From Candidatus Hydrogenedentota bacterium (GTDB lineage Bacteria > Hydrogenedentota > Hydrogenedentia > Hydrogenedentales > SCBR16-9), in the NCBI GenBank assembly GCA_007116095.1, contig SKJD01000193.1, positions 1 to 6,686 on the forward strand: a stretch of 6,686 nucleotides of DNA. The letters are read 5' to 3'. Shown in pieces: positions 1 to 6,589 of this stretch. The position numbers and the translations under genes are program-made. Position 1 is the stretch's first letter, and each line of letters begins with the position of its first letter. Below the pieces are notes generated by a model. The model was not told the origin of the DNA. It searched no databases and worked only from the letters and a program-made list of their open reading frames with translations.

Positions 1-25
1 CGAAGGCAGGCATCCAGGCACGATG
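1..25. repeat. Partial dispersed palindromic repeat cut by window edge
   Basis: The first bases (CGAAGGCAGG, then CATCCAGG) match one arm of the same short repeat family seen at 112-141 and 6202-6250, whose core alternates CCTGCG with GCAGG. The other arm would lie before base 1, so the unit is incomplete here. It is non-coding. The assignment rests on similarity to the fuller copies in the window. Confidence 0.4.
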
Positions 26-111
26 ATTTAACAAGAGATACTTCACCAGGCTTTGTGCCCATGCGCCACAAGATGCTGCTTTATTGCTGTTTTGTTCTGT
101 CTTCACGCAAT

Positions 112-141
112 GCTGGATTCCTGCCTGCGCAGGAATGACGA
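112..141. repeat. REP-like palindromic dispersed repeat
   Basis: A perfect 8-bp inverted repeat, ATTCCTGC (117-124) and GCAGGAAT (129-136), encloses the 4-base loop CTGC. It is flanked by CTGG on the left and GACGATG on the right. This layout (CTGGATTCCTGC...GCAGGAATGACG) is a widespread intergenic repeat in Gram-negative genomes. Its translation, with residues like LDSCLRRNDD, is a familiar spurious protein. A related unit in the opposite orientation lies at 6202-6250, beyond the other end of the gene block. Confidence 0.65.
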
Positions 142-167
142 TGTGGGGATTCTCAGGTGTTTTATTG

Positions 168-184
168 AAAAATCATGGATTTTT
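168..184. other. AT-rich perfect inverted repeat
   Basis: AAAAATC (168-174) and GATTTTT (178-184) are perfect reverse complements around a 3-base ATG centre. The stem is AT-rich and weak as RNA, and no GC-rich terminator stem accompanies it. It could be a protein-binding palindrome or chance in an AT-rich spacer. Nothing links it to a specific regulator. Confidence 0.25.
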
Positions 185-213
185 TACACCAAAAGTCTTT
201 CTCGCTCCACTAA

Positions 214-357
214 ATGGGAAAAACGATTCAAAAATGCCCGATAATGTATAGACCTGGCGGTAATATCAGAACTTCACCCTTTGATATCCGCAAAGCGCAA
301 CGGCTGTTGGGCTGGACACCGCAGTACGATTGCCGACACATCGCCGAGTGGGAATGA
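214..357 (+). pseudogene. C-terminal remnant of NAD-dependent sugar epimerase/dehydratase
   Basis: This short plus-strand frame runs from an ATG at 214 to a TGA at 355-357 (47 codons). From about 244 onward it encodes a tail containing SPFDIRKAQRLLGWTPQYD followed by IAEWE. The pattern 'fD..KA..lLGW.P.y.....i..w' is the well-known C-terminal signature of extended short-chain dehydrogenase/reductases acting on NDP-sugars (the GalE/RmlB-like epimerase/dehydratase family). A real enzyme is about 300 residues long. Here the Rossmann fold, the GxxGxxG nucleotide site and the YxxxK catalytic pair are all absent, and the frame is stopped by TAA at 211-213 just before the ATG. Upstream lies repeat-type sequence. 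I read it as a gene end left after deletion or recombination, not as a functional small protein. It ends 29 bases before the isomerase gene, consistent with a former epimerase-isomerase operon. The homology call is from motif recognition only. Confidence 0.6.
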
Positions 358-373
358 CCACGCCCCAACCGAC

Positions 374-378
374 AGGAG
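374..378 (+). promoter_or_regulatory. Ribosome binding site of the isomerase gene
   Basis: AGGAG lies 8 bases before the ATG at 387. The longer in-frame starts at 330 and 354 have no comparable site, and their extra residues overlap the epimerase-tail fragment in another frame. This site therefore decides the start. Confidence 0.8.
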
Positions 379-386
379 TGCCCGAC

Positions 387-1253
387 ATGCGCAAATGGAA
401 GTTGTCGTTCATGGCGTCGCTGGGCTATGCCCAGGAATCCCCGGAGGCCGTCGTCGATTCCCTGGCCGAAATCGGATATGAGGCCATCGGCTGGACCCTG
501 GCCCATTTCAATCCCCGCACGCATAACCCCAAGCAACTACAAAAACTTGTGAAGGCCACCCAGGCCGCGGGACTGGAAATTGGCGAGATTGTGGTGCAAC
601 AGGATTATGTCACGCTGGACGACACCCTGCGTCAAGACCGCATACAACTCAGTATGGAATGTATAGAGGCCGCCGCCACTCTCGGGCTGCCGACTCTGAA
701 CTTCTTCACCGGACCGGCTCCCTGGGACCCCAATGCCCCGGTCATCGGTCGCGATATCAGTGAAGGCGACGCCTGGGATATGGTGTTCCGGACGTACCAC
801 CGTTTGCTCCGCGCCGCCGAAAAGCATCAGATTCGCATTGCCGTGGAAGGCGTGTGGGGCATGCTCTGTCATGACTATTACACCACACGCCATCTGATCG
901 ATCATTTTCAGTCGCCGTTGCTGGGCGTCAACTTCGATCCTTCCCACGACATACTTGCGGGCAACCTGGACATCCCCTGGATCACCCAGCAATGGGGACC
1001 GAAGCGCATCCACCATGTGCACCTCAAGGACGCTGTCGGCAAGCCCCGGATGGGCGAATTTCTGTTTCCCCTGATCGGGGAAGGGCTCGTACCGTGGAAA
1101 GCCTTCTTCCAGGCCCTGGACGCCATCGACTACCAGGGCTGCTGCTCCGTCGAATTCGAGTCCTTCGACTACCACAAAAACGTACTCAAAGGCGACACCG
1201 CCGAAGCTGCCCGTATCTCCCACCGGGACATCATGGCGCTGTTGGGAGAATGA
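387..1253 (+). CDS. Sugar phosphate isomerase/epimerase family protein (xylose isomerase-like TIM barrel)
   Basis: A 288-residue protein of the normal length for the xylose isomerase-like TIM-barrel superfamily (relatives include IolE, hydroxypyruvate isomerase and D-tagatose/psicose 3-epimerase). These are cytosolic enzymes that usually bind one divalent metal and move the carbonyl or invert a carbon of a sugar or sugar acid. Likely metal ligands fall in the expected order and spacing: Glu154 (in VEGVWG), Asp184 (in NFDPSH, with His187 three residues on), His212 (in HVHLKD) and Glu256 (in SVEFES). This matches the Glu-Asp-His-Glu quartet of the ketose 3-epimerases. No signal peptide or membrane segment is visible. 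The start at 387 is chosen for its ribosome binding site. The gene follows a broken epimerase tail by 29 bases and converges on a sulfatase gene with only 36 bases between stop codons. No clear hairpin terminator is visible in that gap. The family is secure. The substrate is unknown, and a role in handling the sugar released by the sulfatase is only suggested by position. Confidence 0.85.
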   Translation: MRKWKLSFMASLGYAQESPEAVVDSLAEIGYEAIGWTLAHFNPRTHNPKQLQKLVKATQAAGLEIGEIVVQQDYVTLDDTLRQDRIQLSMECIEAAATLGLPTLNFFTGPAPWDPNAPVIGRDISEGDAWDMVFRTYHRLLRAAEKHQIRIAVEGVWGMLCHDYYTTRHLIDHFQSPLLGVNFDPSHDILAGNLDIPWITQQWGPKRIHHVHLKDAVGKPRMGEFLFPLIGEGLVPWKAFFQALDAIDYQGCCSVEFESFDYHKNVLKGDTAEAARISHRDIMALLGE

Positions 1254-1289
1254 CCCGGCATAAAACTACACTTACGTTTCTCACAGGCT

Positions 1290-2810
1290 TCAAGCGATAG
1301 CGATACGCGGCATCCAGAGTGGTTCCTTGCCCATTTCGGCGTGCAACATTTTCAAGATCAAGTCGCTTTTCAAGTCTCTGAAAGCCGGGTCGTCCCAGCG
1401 ATTATGGGTTTCTCCCGGATCTTCCAGAAGGTCAAAAAGCTCCCCGTAGGTCTGGTTATAGTACACCGTTATTTTGTAGCGTTCATTGATGTAGGTCTTG
1501 AGATGCACGGTGGTGGGCTGATGCCGATTTTCCACGATGACATGGTCCCGCACCGCAGGAATGGCTCCGGTCCAGACATCCCATTGATTTTTGCCCACCA
1601 TGTCGCGGGGAGCATTGATCCCGGCATACGCCAGGAAAGTGGTCGGTAAATCCACCAGACTTTGAAGCGCTTCCGTGGTTGCTCCGGCGGGAATCTGCCC
1701 CGGCAGCCGCGCCACCATGGGCACACGCAACAGGTCTTCGTAATGAAACGCCCCCTTTGCTATCAGGCCATGCTGCCCGAACAAGTGGCCGTGATCGCTG
1801 GTGAAAACGACCAGGGTATTATCGGCCAGCCCGAGGGCGTCCAGGTGATCCAGAATCTTGCCGATATAGGCATCCATGCAACTGACCATCCCGTAATAAA
1901 CCGCAATGTCTTTCGCCAACTTATCTGGATCGTGTAGATGCGAAGTAAACCCGTGACAGCCATTACCGTCCGGTTCCAGATAGGATGAAAAATCCGGATT
2001 TCGCTGCTGGGTCAACTGAAAATGCGGCGGATTACGATCATGTTCATCCGGCGTAATGCTTGGCCGCGCAATCTTGTTGGGATCATACATCGTGTCCCAG
2101 GGCTTCGGAACCAGATAGTCGGGATGCGGATCGAAAAAACTGGCCCAAAGGAAGAAGGGCCTCTCGGAATGCGCATAGCTTTCCAGCAATGCGTTGCTGC
2201 GTTCCGCTATCCAGCTATTGTAATGATACTGCTCCGGTATTTCCCACGTATGCCGTTGCCGGTCGTTGTTGCCTGTGGGGGGGCGAAAGTAATCCTGCCA
2301 ATTGAGCAAGCCTTTGCTTTTCATCCATAACGCATAATGCTGCCCCACATGCGCTTCGTCGACATGGTTGCGCGCCAACTCCACATGATCGAAGCCATAA
2401 AACGGCCCGTGAAAATGTTTCCAGAAATCCAAATCCTGTAAAACGGGATAGGCTTCCAGCGACGAATAACGCCGGGTGCTTGTCAGGGGCTGAAAATGGG
2501 CCTTACCGATCAAGGTGGTCTGATACCCATGTTCCGACAGAATTTTCCCGACCGTCTGCTCGGATTCCGGGAGCTTCGTTCCCAACGACCATGCCCCATG
2601 TTGGCTGGGATACTTCCCCGTAATCATCGAGGCGCGGGTCGGTGTGCAGGTAGGGTTGGGACAGTAGGCCCGCTGAAAAACCATCCCCTCCCCCACCAAG
2701 CGGTCCAGATTGGGCGTTCGAATCTCCGGGTTAAAAGCGCCCAGGGTATTCCAATGCTGTTGATCGCTCGTGATGAGCAAGATATTGGTCTGACTCCGCT
2801 GTGCTTTCAT
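1290..2810 (-). CDS. Sulfatase, Cys-type (alkaline phosphatase superfamily)
   Basis: A 506-residue type I sulfatase-fold hydrolase. The signature CTPTR at residues 55-59, followed by M62-I-T-G65, marks Cys55 as the residue that must be oxidised to formylglycine by a maturase (FGE or anaerobic anSME); no maturase gene is in the window. Other family residues are present: Asp16-Gln17 (metal), Lys103 and His105 (in GKAHF), His229 (in DPHPDY), Asp339-His340 (in TSDHG) and Lys352 before HYE and RVP. The N-terminal metal pair is Asp-Gln and the second pair is Asp-His. This resembles phosphonate monoester hydrolase/arylsulfatase relatives, so a phospho- or phosphonate-ester substrate cannot be excluded. 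There is no N-terminal hydrophobic signal; the chain begins directly with the first strand (NILLITSDQQ), implying a cytoplasmic enzyme acting on small imported substrates. The ATG at 2810 has GGAG six bases upstream. It lies 55 bases downstream of the restriction-modification gene on the same strand, with no obvious terminator between. Sulfatase fold is certain; substrate unknown. Confidence 0.93.
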   Translation of the reverse strand: MKAQRSQTNILLITSDQQHWNTLGAFNPEIRTPNLDRLVGEGMVFQRAYCPNPTCTPTRASMITGKYPSQHGAWSLGTKLPESEQTVGKILSEHGYQTTLIGKAHFQPLTSTRRYSSLEAYPVLQDLDFWKHFHGPFYGFDHVELARNHVDEAHVGQHYALWMKSKGLLNWQDYFRPPTGNNDRQRHTWEIPEQYHYNSWIAERSNALLESYAHSERPFFLWASFFDPHPDYLVPKPWDTMYDPNKIARPSITPDEHDRNPPHFQLTQQRNPDFSSYLEPDGNGCHGFTSHLHDPDKLAKDIAVYYGMVSCMDAYIGKILDHLDALGLADNTLVVFTSDHGHLFGQHGLIAKGAFHYEDLLRVPMVARLPGQIPAGATTEALQSLVDLPTTFLAYAGINAPRDMVGKNQWDVWTGAIPAVRDHVIVENRHQPTTVHLKTYINERYKITVYYNQTYGELFDLLEDPGETHNRWDDPAFRDLKSDLILKMLHAEMGKEPLWMPRIAIA

Positions 2811-2816
2811 TCAGTT

Positions 2817-2823
2817 CTCCCCC
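2817..2823 (-). promoter_or_regulatory. Ribosome binding site of the sulfatase gene
   Basis: On the minus strand GGGGGAG ends six bases before the ATG at 2810. It lies in the 55-base gap (2811-2865) after the restriction-modification gene. I see no convincing -35/-10 pair or terminator hairpin in that gap, so read-through from the upstream gene is possible. Confidence 0.7.
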
Positions 2824-2865
2824 GATATGCCGCCACGCCACGATGTGTTGCTGCCGGGGACGTCC

Positions 2866-5800
2866 TTAAACGATTGGCCACGTCGAAATACGTGCATCAA
2901 TGGCCTTCATCAACCGCAAGGTCTGCCCCAATGCTTCGGTAATCTTTCGGTATTGCTCAATATCCGTATACGCCAGAATGCGTCCCTTCCGGTCCTTCAG
3001 CCATTTCTCGCAAATCTGATACCCTCCTACCTGAAATTCCCACACGGCCTTGGGGACGGGAGAAAAGTATTGCGTATCATTGATGAAGACCTGGCCAGCA
3101 CGCTTGCCAGTTGGTATAAGAAACCGAGGCGCCTCGACACGGTTATCCCCAGAAACCGGAAATCCGGTCTTTGGCGCAGGAATATCTTCCAATAAGTGCA
3201 AAGAAGTAAGCTCCGCCCCCAAACGAACCAATGATCGGAACAGTCGTTTGTCGCCGATCAACGGAATCCGTGGAAAATCCGCTTTGAGAAATTGTGTATA
3301 GCGGTCCCGATAACTCGGACAATGCAAGATCGCATAAATGTAATGGAAGACATCCTCCGGTCCAAAGCTTTTCTTCAGGTCGCCATGGCCCTCGGTGACA
3401 AATTCAAGCCGTAACTTCTTCGAGAACGCCACGATAAAGGGCCGCGACATATTCGGGCGTCGCCCATCCTGCCCCTCCGGCCAATCAAAGGATTCCATAA
3501 GGTATTCGCCGTTGGGATAGAGGTAGAGAGGAAACAGGTATCCTCTTTCTCTTGTGCGATTCGACACATAGCAATCATCGGTTATTTTATTGGTTGCAAA
3601 AATATGTTTCCAGTAGGGCAGCACTGTCTGTCGACAAGTATAGAAACCAATATTTTCCCCCAACATCATATGTCGCATGACCTCATGGCGAGGCATACAT
3701 AGGAAGCCCCGAGAATTTTTTGTGTAGTAGGTGTAGCGCATATCAAAGGGACGGTACAAAACCGGTTTTATTTCAGATTTATCGGGTCCTGACTTCAGTA
3801 AATCCTCTTGAGCAAATTTTACTTTCCAATCACGTGCGTCTTTGCCCAGCTTGTATTTTTCCCGGGCCTCCTCCGAGGGCAGTTGGGCAAAATCCTGGAC
3901 GGTGTTCCATACTTCTTCTGGCGTGTGTTTTATCGTCAAGTGATCACGTGCGGTGACGATGCCTACGGAATTGACCGGCATGATGTCGCCGATTTTCCAG
4001 CCTTCCTGGTATTCCGCAAACAAAGCGGTGTCTTGCGGGGTAAACAGGTAAAAAGGCTCCTGCGGATGCAACCTCTCCCAAGGGGTGCTGTCCAGATCAT
4101 TGCGGTCCAGCCAGTCATATTTGGCCTGACGCAATCCCCATAGATCGGCATGGTAGACCGTGGCGCTGTCGTGCTTACCGGACTTTTCACGTTTCACGAA
4201 AATGCCAATGCTCACGCCCTGCTGGATGTCAAAGACATTATCGTCTTTCGCCCCCTCCGGCGTCGTTTCGCGTTTTTTGGTGTTGCCGTGCAGGTCCAGC
4301 AGGTATATTTCGTCAAAGGTGTGCATGAGGCTCTGCCGCATGCCCCGGAAAGTCGGATTGTCCAGATAGCCATGGTTGGTGACAAAGGCCAGGATGCCGT
4401 AGCCCGTGCGCTCAATGCGGGCTTGTCCGAAGCGTATGAACTTCACATAATCATCGTTCAGCCATTTCGGGTTTCGTTCGCCCAGCGGCTTGCCGTCACA
4501 TTCAAAATATCCCGGCGCGCCCCCTTCGCCCGGCAGGGGGTTCCGGATTAAGTCTTTGGACCACTGCCCCAGATTCGCCGAATGCCCCGAATAAGGCGGA
4601 TTGCCCAGCACCACCATGATGGGGGCGTCGCTCTTTACTCGCCCCGCGGCATTGGCTTCGCGTGCGATTTGATTGGCGATCAACAACAAGGGCTGCGCGC
4701 TGACCTCGGATTCTTCCAGGGTGTTGCTGAGGTAGACCCGCAACCGCTCATTGTGCGGGAAATTGTATCCGGTGGATTTGAGCAGCCAGCCCAGCTTCAT
4801 GTGCGCCACGGCATAGGGCGCCATCATCAGCTCGAAACCATGCAGGCGGGGGAGTAAATGTTCGGCGACATAGCCCCGCTCTCCGGCCCAGGCGCCGCGG
4901 ATATGCGCCAGCGCCTCATAAATATGTTGTACGATTTCATAGAGAAAGGTGCCGGTGCCCGTAGCTGGATCCAGTATTTGGACACGATGCACCTCGCGTT
5001 CTTGCCCGGGGTCATCCGCATCCGGCACGCTTATTTTAGTATTGTCGGCCAGGCCGTCAGCACAAGCAAAGTCTCGTCTTAAAACCGCATCCACCCCACG
5101 CACGATATAATTCACCACCGGCTCGGGGGTGTAATACACCCCGCGCGTCTCACGCAAATTGGGATCATAAGCCGCCAGGAAGGATTCGTAGAAATGCACC
5201 ACCGGGTCTTCCTGCAGACGGGCCTTGCCGAAATCGCGCAGGATTGCCTCCATGTCCGCTTCGCGCAGGATGCTGGCAAGCAGGTCGACGGCCCACACAA
5301 TACTCGCATTCAGCCGGATACCCGCGATGTAATCGAAGACTTCCTGTAGGAACGGATTGGTGGCGGGCAGATCTACCGACGCTGTTTTCCGGGAAAACTG
5401 CGCCACATCCTTTTCGGCCACATTCACCCGCGCACTGAACATGCCATAACAAACTGTCTGGGCGTACATATCAGCAAACTGCGCCTGGGTAATGTCGTGC
5501 AAAATGGTTTTGCGGAACGCCTCAAACAAAGCGTGCAAGGTGGCGCTTTCCTCGTCGTACTTCAGCGCTTTTGTAATAGCATCCCGAATTATACGAGCAA
5601 CATTCGCCAGCTTCTCCGCCAGCTCACGGGGCGTGTGGAGCGTTTGAGGCTTCCCGTTAAAAAAAATATCAAATAGTTGGTGTAGTAAGGTATCAGAACC
5701 TGAAAATACCTTAAACTTTTTATTTTGTTCCGGAATCCTGCTCAACTTAACCTGCATGTGCAATTCTCCGCCTTGGTAGTAGCGAAATTCCAGGTAGTTC

Positions 5801-6099
5801 GTCAGGATGAGGTTGTCCAGGCCATAAAAGTAGCGTTGTAACTGCTCGGTTTTCTCTACTTTATCGAGTGAGGCGCCGAGGTCTTTGCATTCGATGTAGC
5901 CGATGTCCGCCTGATCGCAGCTTACGATAAAATCGGGCGCACCACAGGCGACCCGCTTGGGCTCATTCACGGCCGCAACATTTTCTCGAAATGATTCCAC
6001 CAGCGCTTGAAGCGCAGGACGGTAGCTGTGCTCGGTGGCGTTTCCCGAATCCAGTGACTGTTGCATGCTCTTCAGATAGTGTTGGATTTCCTTTTTCAT
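2866..6099 (-). CDS. Type IIG-like restriction-modification protein: nuclease, adenine-N6 methylase and ISP-type specificity domain
   Basis: A 1077-residue single-chain DNA modification enzyme that probably also cuts DNA. Positions are from the ATG at 6099. Near residues 53-72, GAPDF then IGYIECK supply Asp56, Glu70 and Lys72 of a PD-(D/E)xK nuclease, like the N-terminal nuclease of type ISP and IIG enzymes. A helical linker spans about 150-315. The methylase core has YYTPEPVV (322-329, motif X-like), DPATGTGTF (377-385, motif I for S-adenosylmethionine) and NPPY (500-503, motif IV), typical of adenine-N6 methylases that share this layout. The C-terminal part, including YRPFDMRYTYY (about 782-792) and GGYQICEKWLKDRKGR (about 1025-1040), resembles the type ISP C-terminal specificity domain, which reads the target. 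No Walker A or DEAH box occurs, so the helicase motor of the 1500-residue type ISP enzymes (such as LlaGI) is absent. An in-frame TTG at 6168 would add 23 residues from repeat-like DNA and is disfavoured. No separate methylase or specificity subunit is in the window. Domain identity is firm. Cleavage activity is inferred. Confidence 0.9.
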   Translation of the reverse strand: MKKEIQHYLKSMQQSLDSGNATEHSYRPALQALVESFRENVAAVNEPKRVACGAPDFIVSCDQADIGYIECKDLGASLDKVEKTEQLQRYFYGLDNLILTNYLEFRYYQGGELHMQVKLSRIPEQNKKFKVFSGSDTLLHQLFDIFFNGKPQTLHTPRELAEKLANVARIIRDAITKALKYDEESATLHALFEAFRKTILHDITQAQFADMYAQTVCYGMFSARVNVAEKDVAQFSRKTASVDLPATNPFLQEVFDYIAGIRLNASIVWAVDLLASILREADMEAILRDFGKARLQEDPVVHFYESFLAAYDPNLRETRGVYYTPEPVVNYIVRGVDAVLRRDFACADGLADNTKISVPDADDPGQEREVHRVQILDPATGTGTFLYEIVQHIYEALAHIRGAWAGERGYVAEHLLPRLHGFELMMAPYAVAHMKLGWLLKSTGYNFPHNERLRVYLSNTLEESEVSAQPLLLIANQIAREANAAGRVKSDAPIMVVLGNPPYSGHSANLGQWSKDLIRNPLPGEGGAPGYFECDGKPLGERNPKWLNDDYVKFIRFGQARIERTGYGILAFVTNHGYLDNPTFRGMRQSLMHTFDEIYLLDLHGNTKKRETTPEGAKDDNVFDIQQGVSIGIFVKREKSGKHDSATVYHADLWGLRQAKYDWLDRNDLDSTPWERLHPQEPFYLFTPQDTALFAEYQEGWKIGDIMPVNSVGIVTARDHLTIKHTPEEVWNTVQDFAQLPSEEAREKYKLGKDARDWKVKFAQEDLLKSGPDKSEIKPVLYRPFDMRYTYYTKNSRGFLCMPRHEVMRHMMLGENIGFYTCRQTVLPYWKHIFATNKITDDCYVSNRTRERGYLFPLYLYPNGEYLMESFDWPEGQDGRRPNMSRPFIVAFSKKLRLEFVTEGHGDLKKSFGPEDVFHYIYAILHCPSYRDRYTQFLKADFPRIPLIGDKRLFRSLVRLGAELTSLHLLEDIPAPKTGFPVSGDNRVEAPRFLIPTGKRAGQVFINDTQYFSPVPKAVWEFQVGGYQICEKWLKDRKGRILAYTDIEQYRKITEALGQTLRLMKAIDARISTWPIV

Positions 6100-6105
6100 G
6101 AGAAA

Positions 6106-6135
6106 AGCATACCCCGGCAGTATTCTGGGTTTCAA
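6106..6135 (-). promoter_or_regulatory. Candidate promoter, possibly giving a leaderless mRNA
   Basis: On the minus strand TTGAAA (6135-6130) is followed after an 18-base spacer by TATGCT (6111-6106). The match to the sigma-70 consensus is five of six at -35 and four of six at -10. Only six bases (TTTCTC) separate the -10 box from the ATG at 6099, so transcription would begin at or near the start codon. The lack of a Shine-Dalgarno sequence before this ATG fits a leaderless transcript. The evidence is sequence match alone. Confidence 0.4.
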
Positions 6136-6201
6136 TGGCCCGCTGGGAACCAGAATGACAATAGACAAAATATGGGTGCAGTTCGGACATTACCGCCAGA
6201 T

Positions 6202-6250
6202 CGTCATGCCTGCGCAAGCAGGTTTCCAGTTCCCATCCGTCATGCCTGCG
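6202..6250. repeat. Pair of REP-like repeat units in tandem
   Basis: CGTCATGCCTGCG occurs at 6202-6214 and again at 6238-6250, a 36-base period. The first copy continues into a hairpin: CCTGC (6209-6213), loop GCAA, GCAGG (6218-6222). These are the same family as the palindrome at 112-141, but read in the opposite direction. They sit upstream of the restriction-modification gene. Residues such as CLRRHDD in the minus-strand translation mark it as the usual spurious reading of this repeat. Confidence 0.6.
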
Positions 6251-6390
6251 AAGGGGGGTGTTGATTAAGTCGATTTGTTCTAGAATTATGAACGAAAACA
6301 ATAGCGCTACGTGGCCACATCTGACTTCATATTGCCTCGGGATTTTCCTTAGCCGTTTTAGCTGTCTATCAATTGAATATTACATAGCGA
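6251..6390. other. AT-rich spacer with no supported gene
   Basis: Between the short repeats and the multi-hairpin element there is an AT-rich stretch. It contains one 42-codon plus-strand frame (ATG at 6288, TGA at 6414) that has no ribosome binding site, no recognisable motif and ends inside the hairpin element. I see no tRNA, CRISPR repeat or convincing promoter here. Confidence 0.5.
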
Positions 6391-6589
6391 CCAACCCCGG
6401 CAGGGGTTACGGATGAATAGCCCGGGGTAAGGCCGTAGGGCGGAACGCCCGAAGGCCGCCACCCCGGGAACCGGGCGCACCCCAAAAATCGACCCTGGAT
6501 GGGTCGCGGATGATCGAACAAGCGAAATTATATCGTTATACCCCAGTGCTTTACGTGGAGTGATCTTCCGCGACCCCGCTGGGGTGTGT
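6391..6589. repeat. Multi-hairpin structured element, probably a dispersed repeat
   Basis: Consecutive exact inverted repeats fill this tract. AACCCC (6393-6398) pairs with GGGGTT (6403-6408). CCCGGGGT (6421-6428) pairs with ACCCCGGG (6461-6468) and encloses GGCC/GGCC (6431-6434, 6454-6457) and GGGCG/CGCCC (6438-6442, 6446-6450). CGACCC (6490-6495) pairs with GGGTCG (6501-6506). Long-range partners also exist: CACCCCA (6478-6484) with TGGGGTG (6580-6586), and GGGTCGCGGA (6501-6510) with TCCGCGACCC (6567-6576). No U-tract follows the stems, so these are not ordinary terminators. The order of motifs (AACCCC/GGGGTT, CCCGGGG/CCCCGGG, then a CGACCC-rich stem) resembles, from memory, a repeat scattered through some PVC genomes in which a mirror-image half follows. 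That second half is not seen here. It could be a transposable palindromic element, a structured RNA, or both. The palindromes are directly visible; the family assignment is tentative. Confidence 0.55.

Noticed and set aside
53..244. Plus-strand 63-codon frame
   Set aside because: It translates the palindromic repeat (residues like LDSCLRRNDD are a classic spurious product), has no ribosome binding site, and runs into the AT-rich spacer.
537..1223. Long minus-strand frame of 228 codons opposite the isomerase gene
   Set aside because: It is antisense to a gene with clear family motifs and shows no recognisable domain; it is explained by codon bias in the real gene.
2496..3195. Plus-strand frames of 148 and 122 codons
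   Set aside because: They run antisense across the sulfatase and the 3' end of the restriction-modification gene, with no motifs or ribosome binding sites.
6100..6168. N-terminal extension of the restriction-modification protein from TTG at 6168
   Set aside because: The extra 23 residues come from repeat-like DNA and would include the candidate promoter; the ATG at 6099 begins a typical MKKEIQHYL start.
5963..6301. Minus-strand 112-codon frame overlapping the start of the restriction-modification gene
   Set aside because: Its first part is a repeat translation (LRRHDG, CLRRHDD) and the rest is an out-of-frame shadow of the methylase gene.
6288..6416. Plus-strand 42-codon frame
   Set aside because: It has no ribosome binding site and no motif, and ends inside the multi-hairpin element; NPGRGYG at its end is simply a reading of the first hairpin.
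6393..6468. Rho-independent terminator
   Set aside because: The stems are strong, but no T-run follows either hairpin on either strand.
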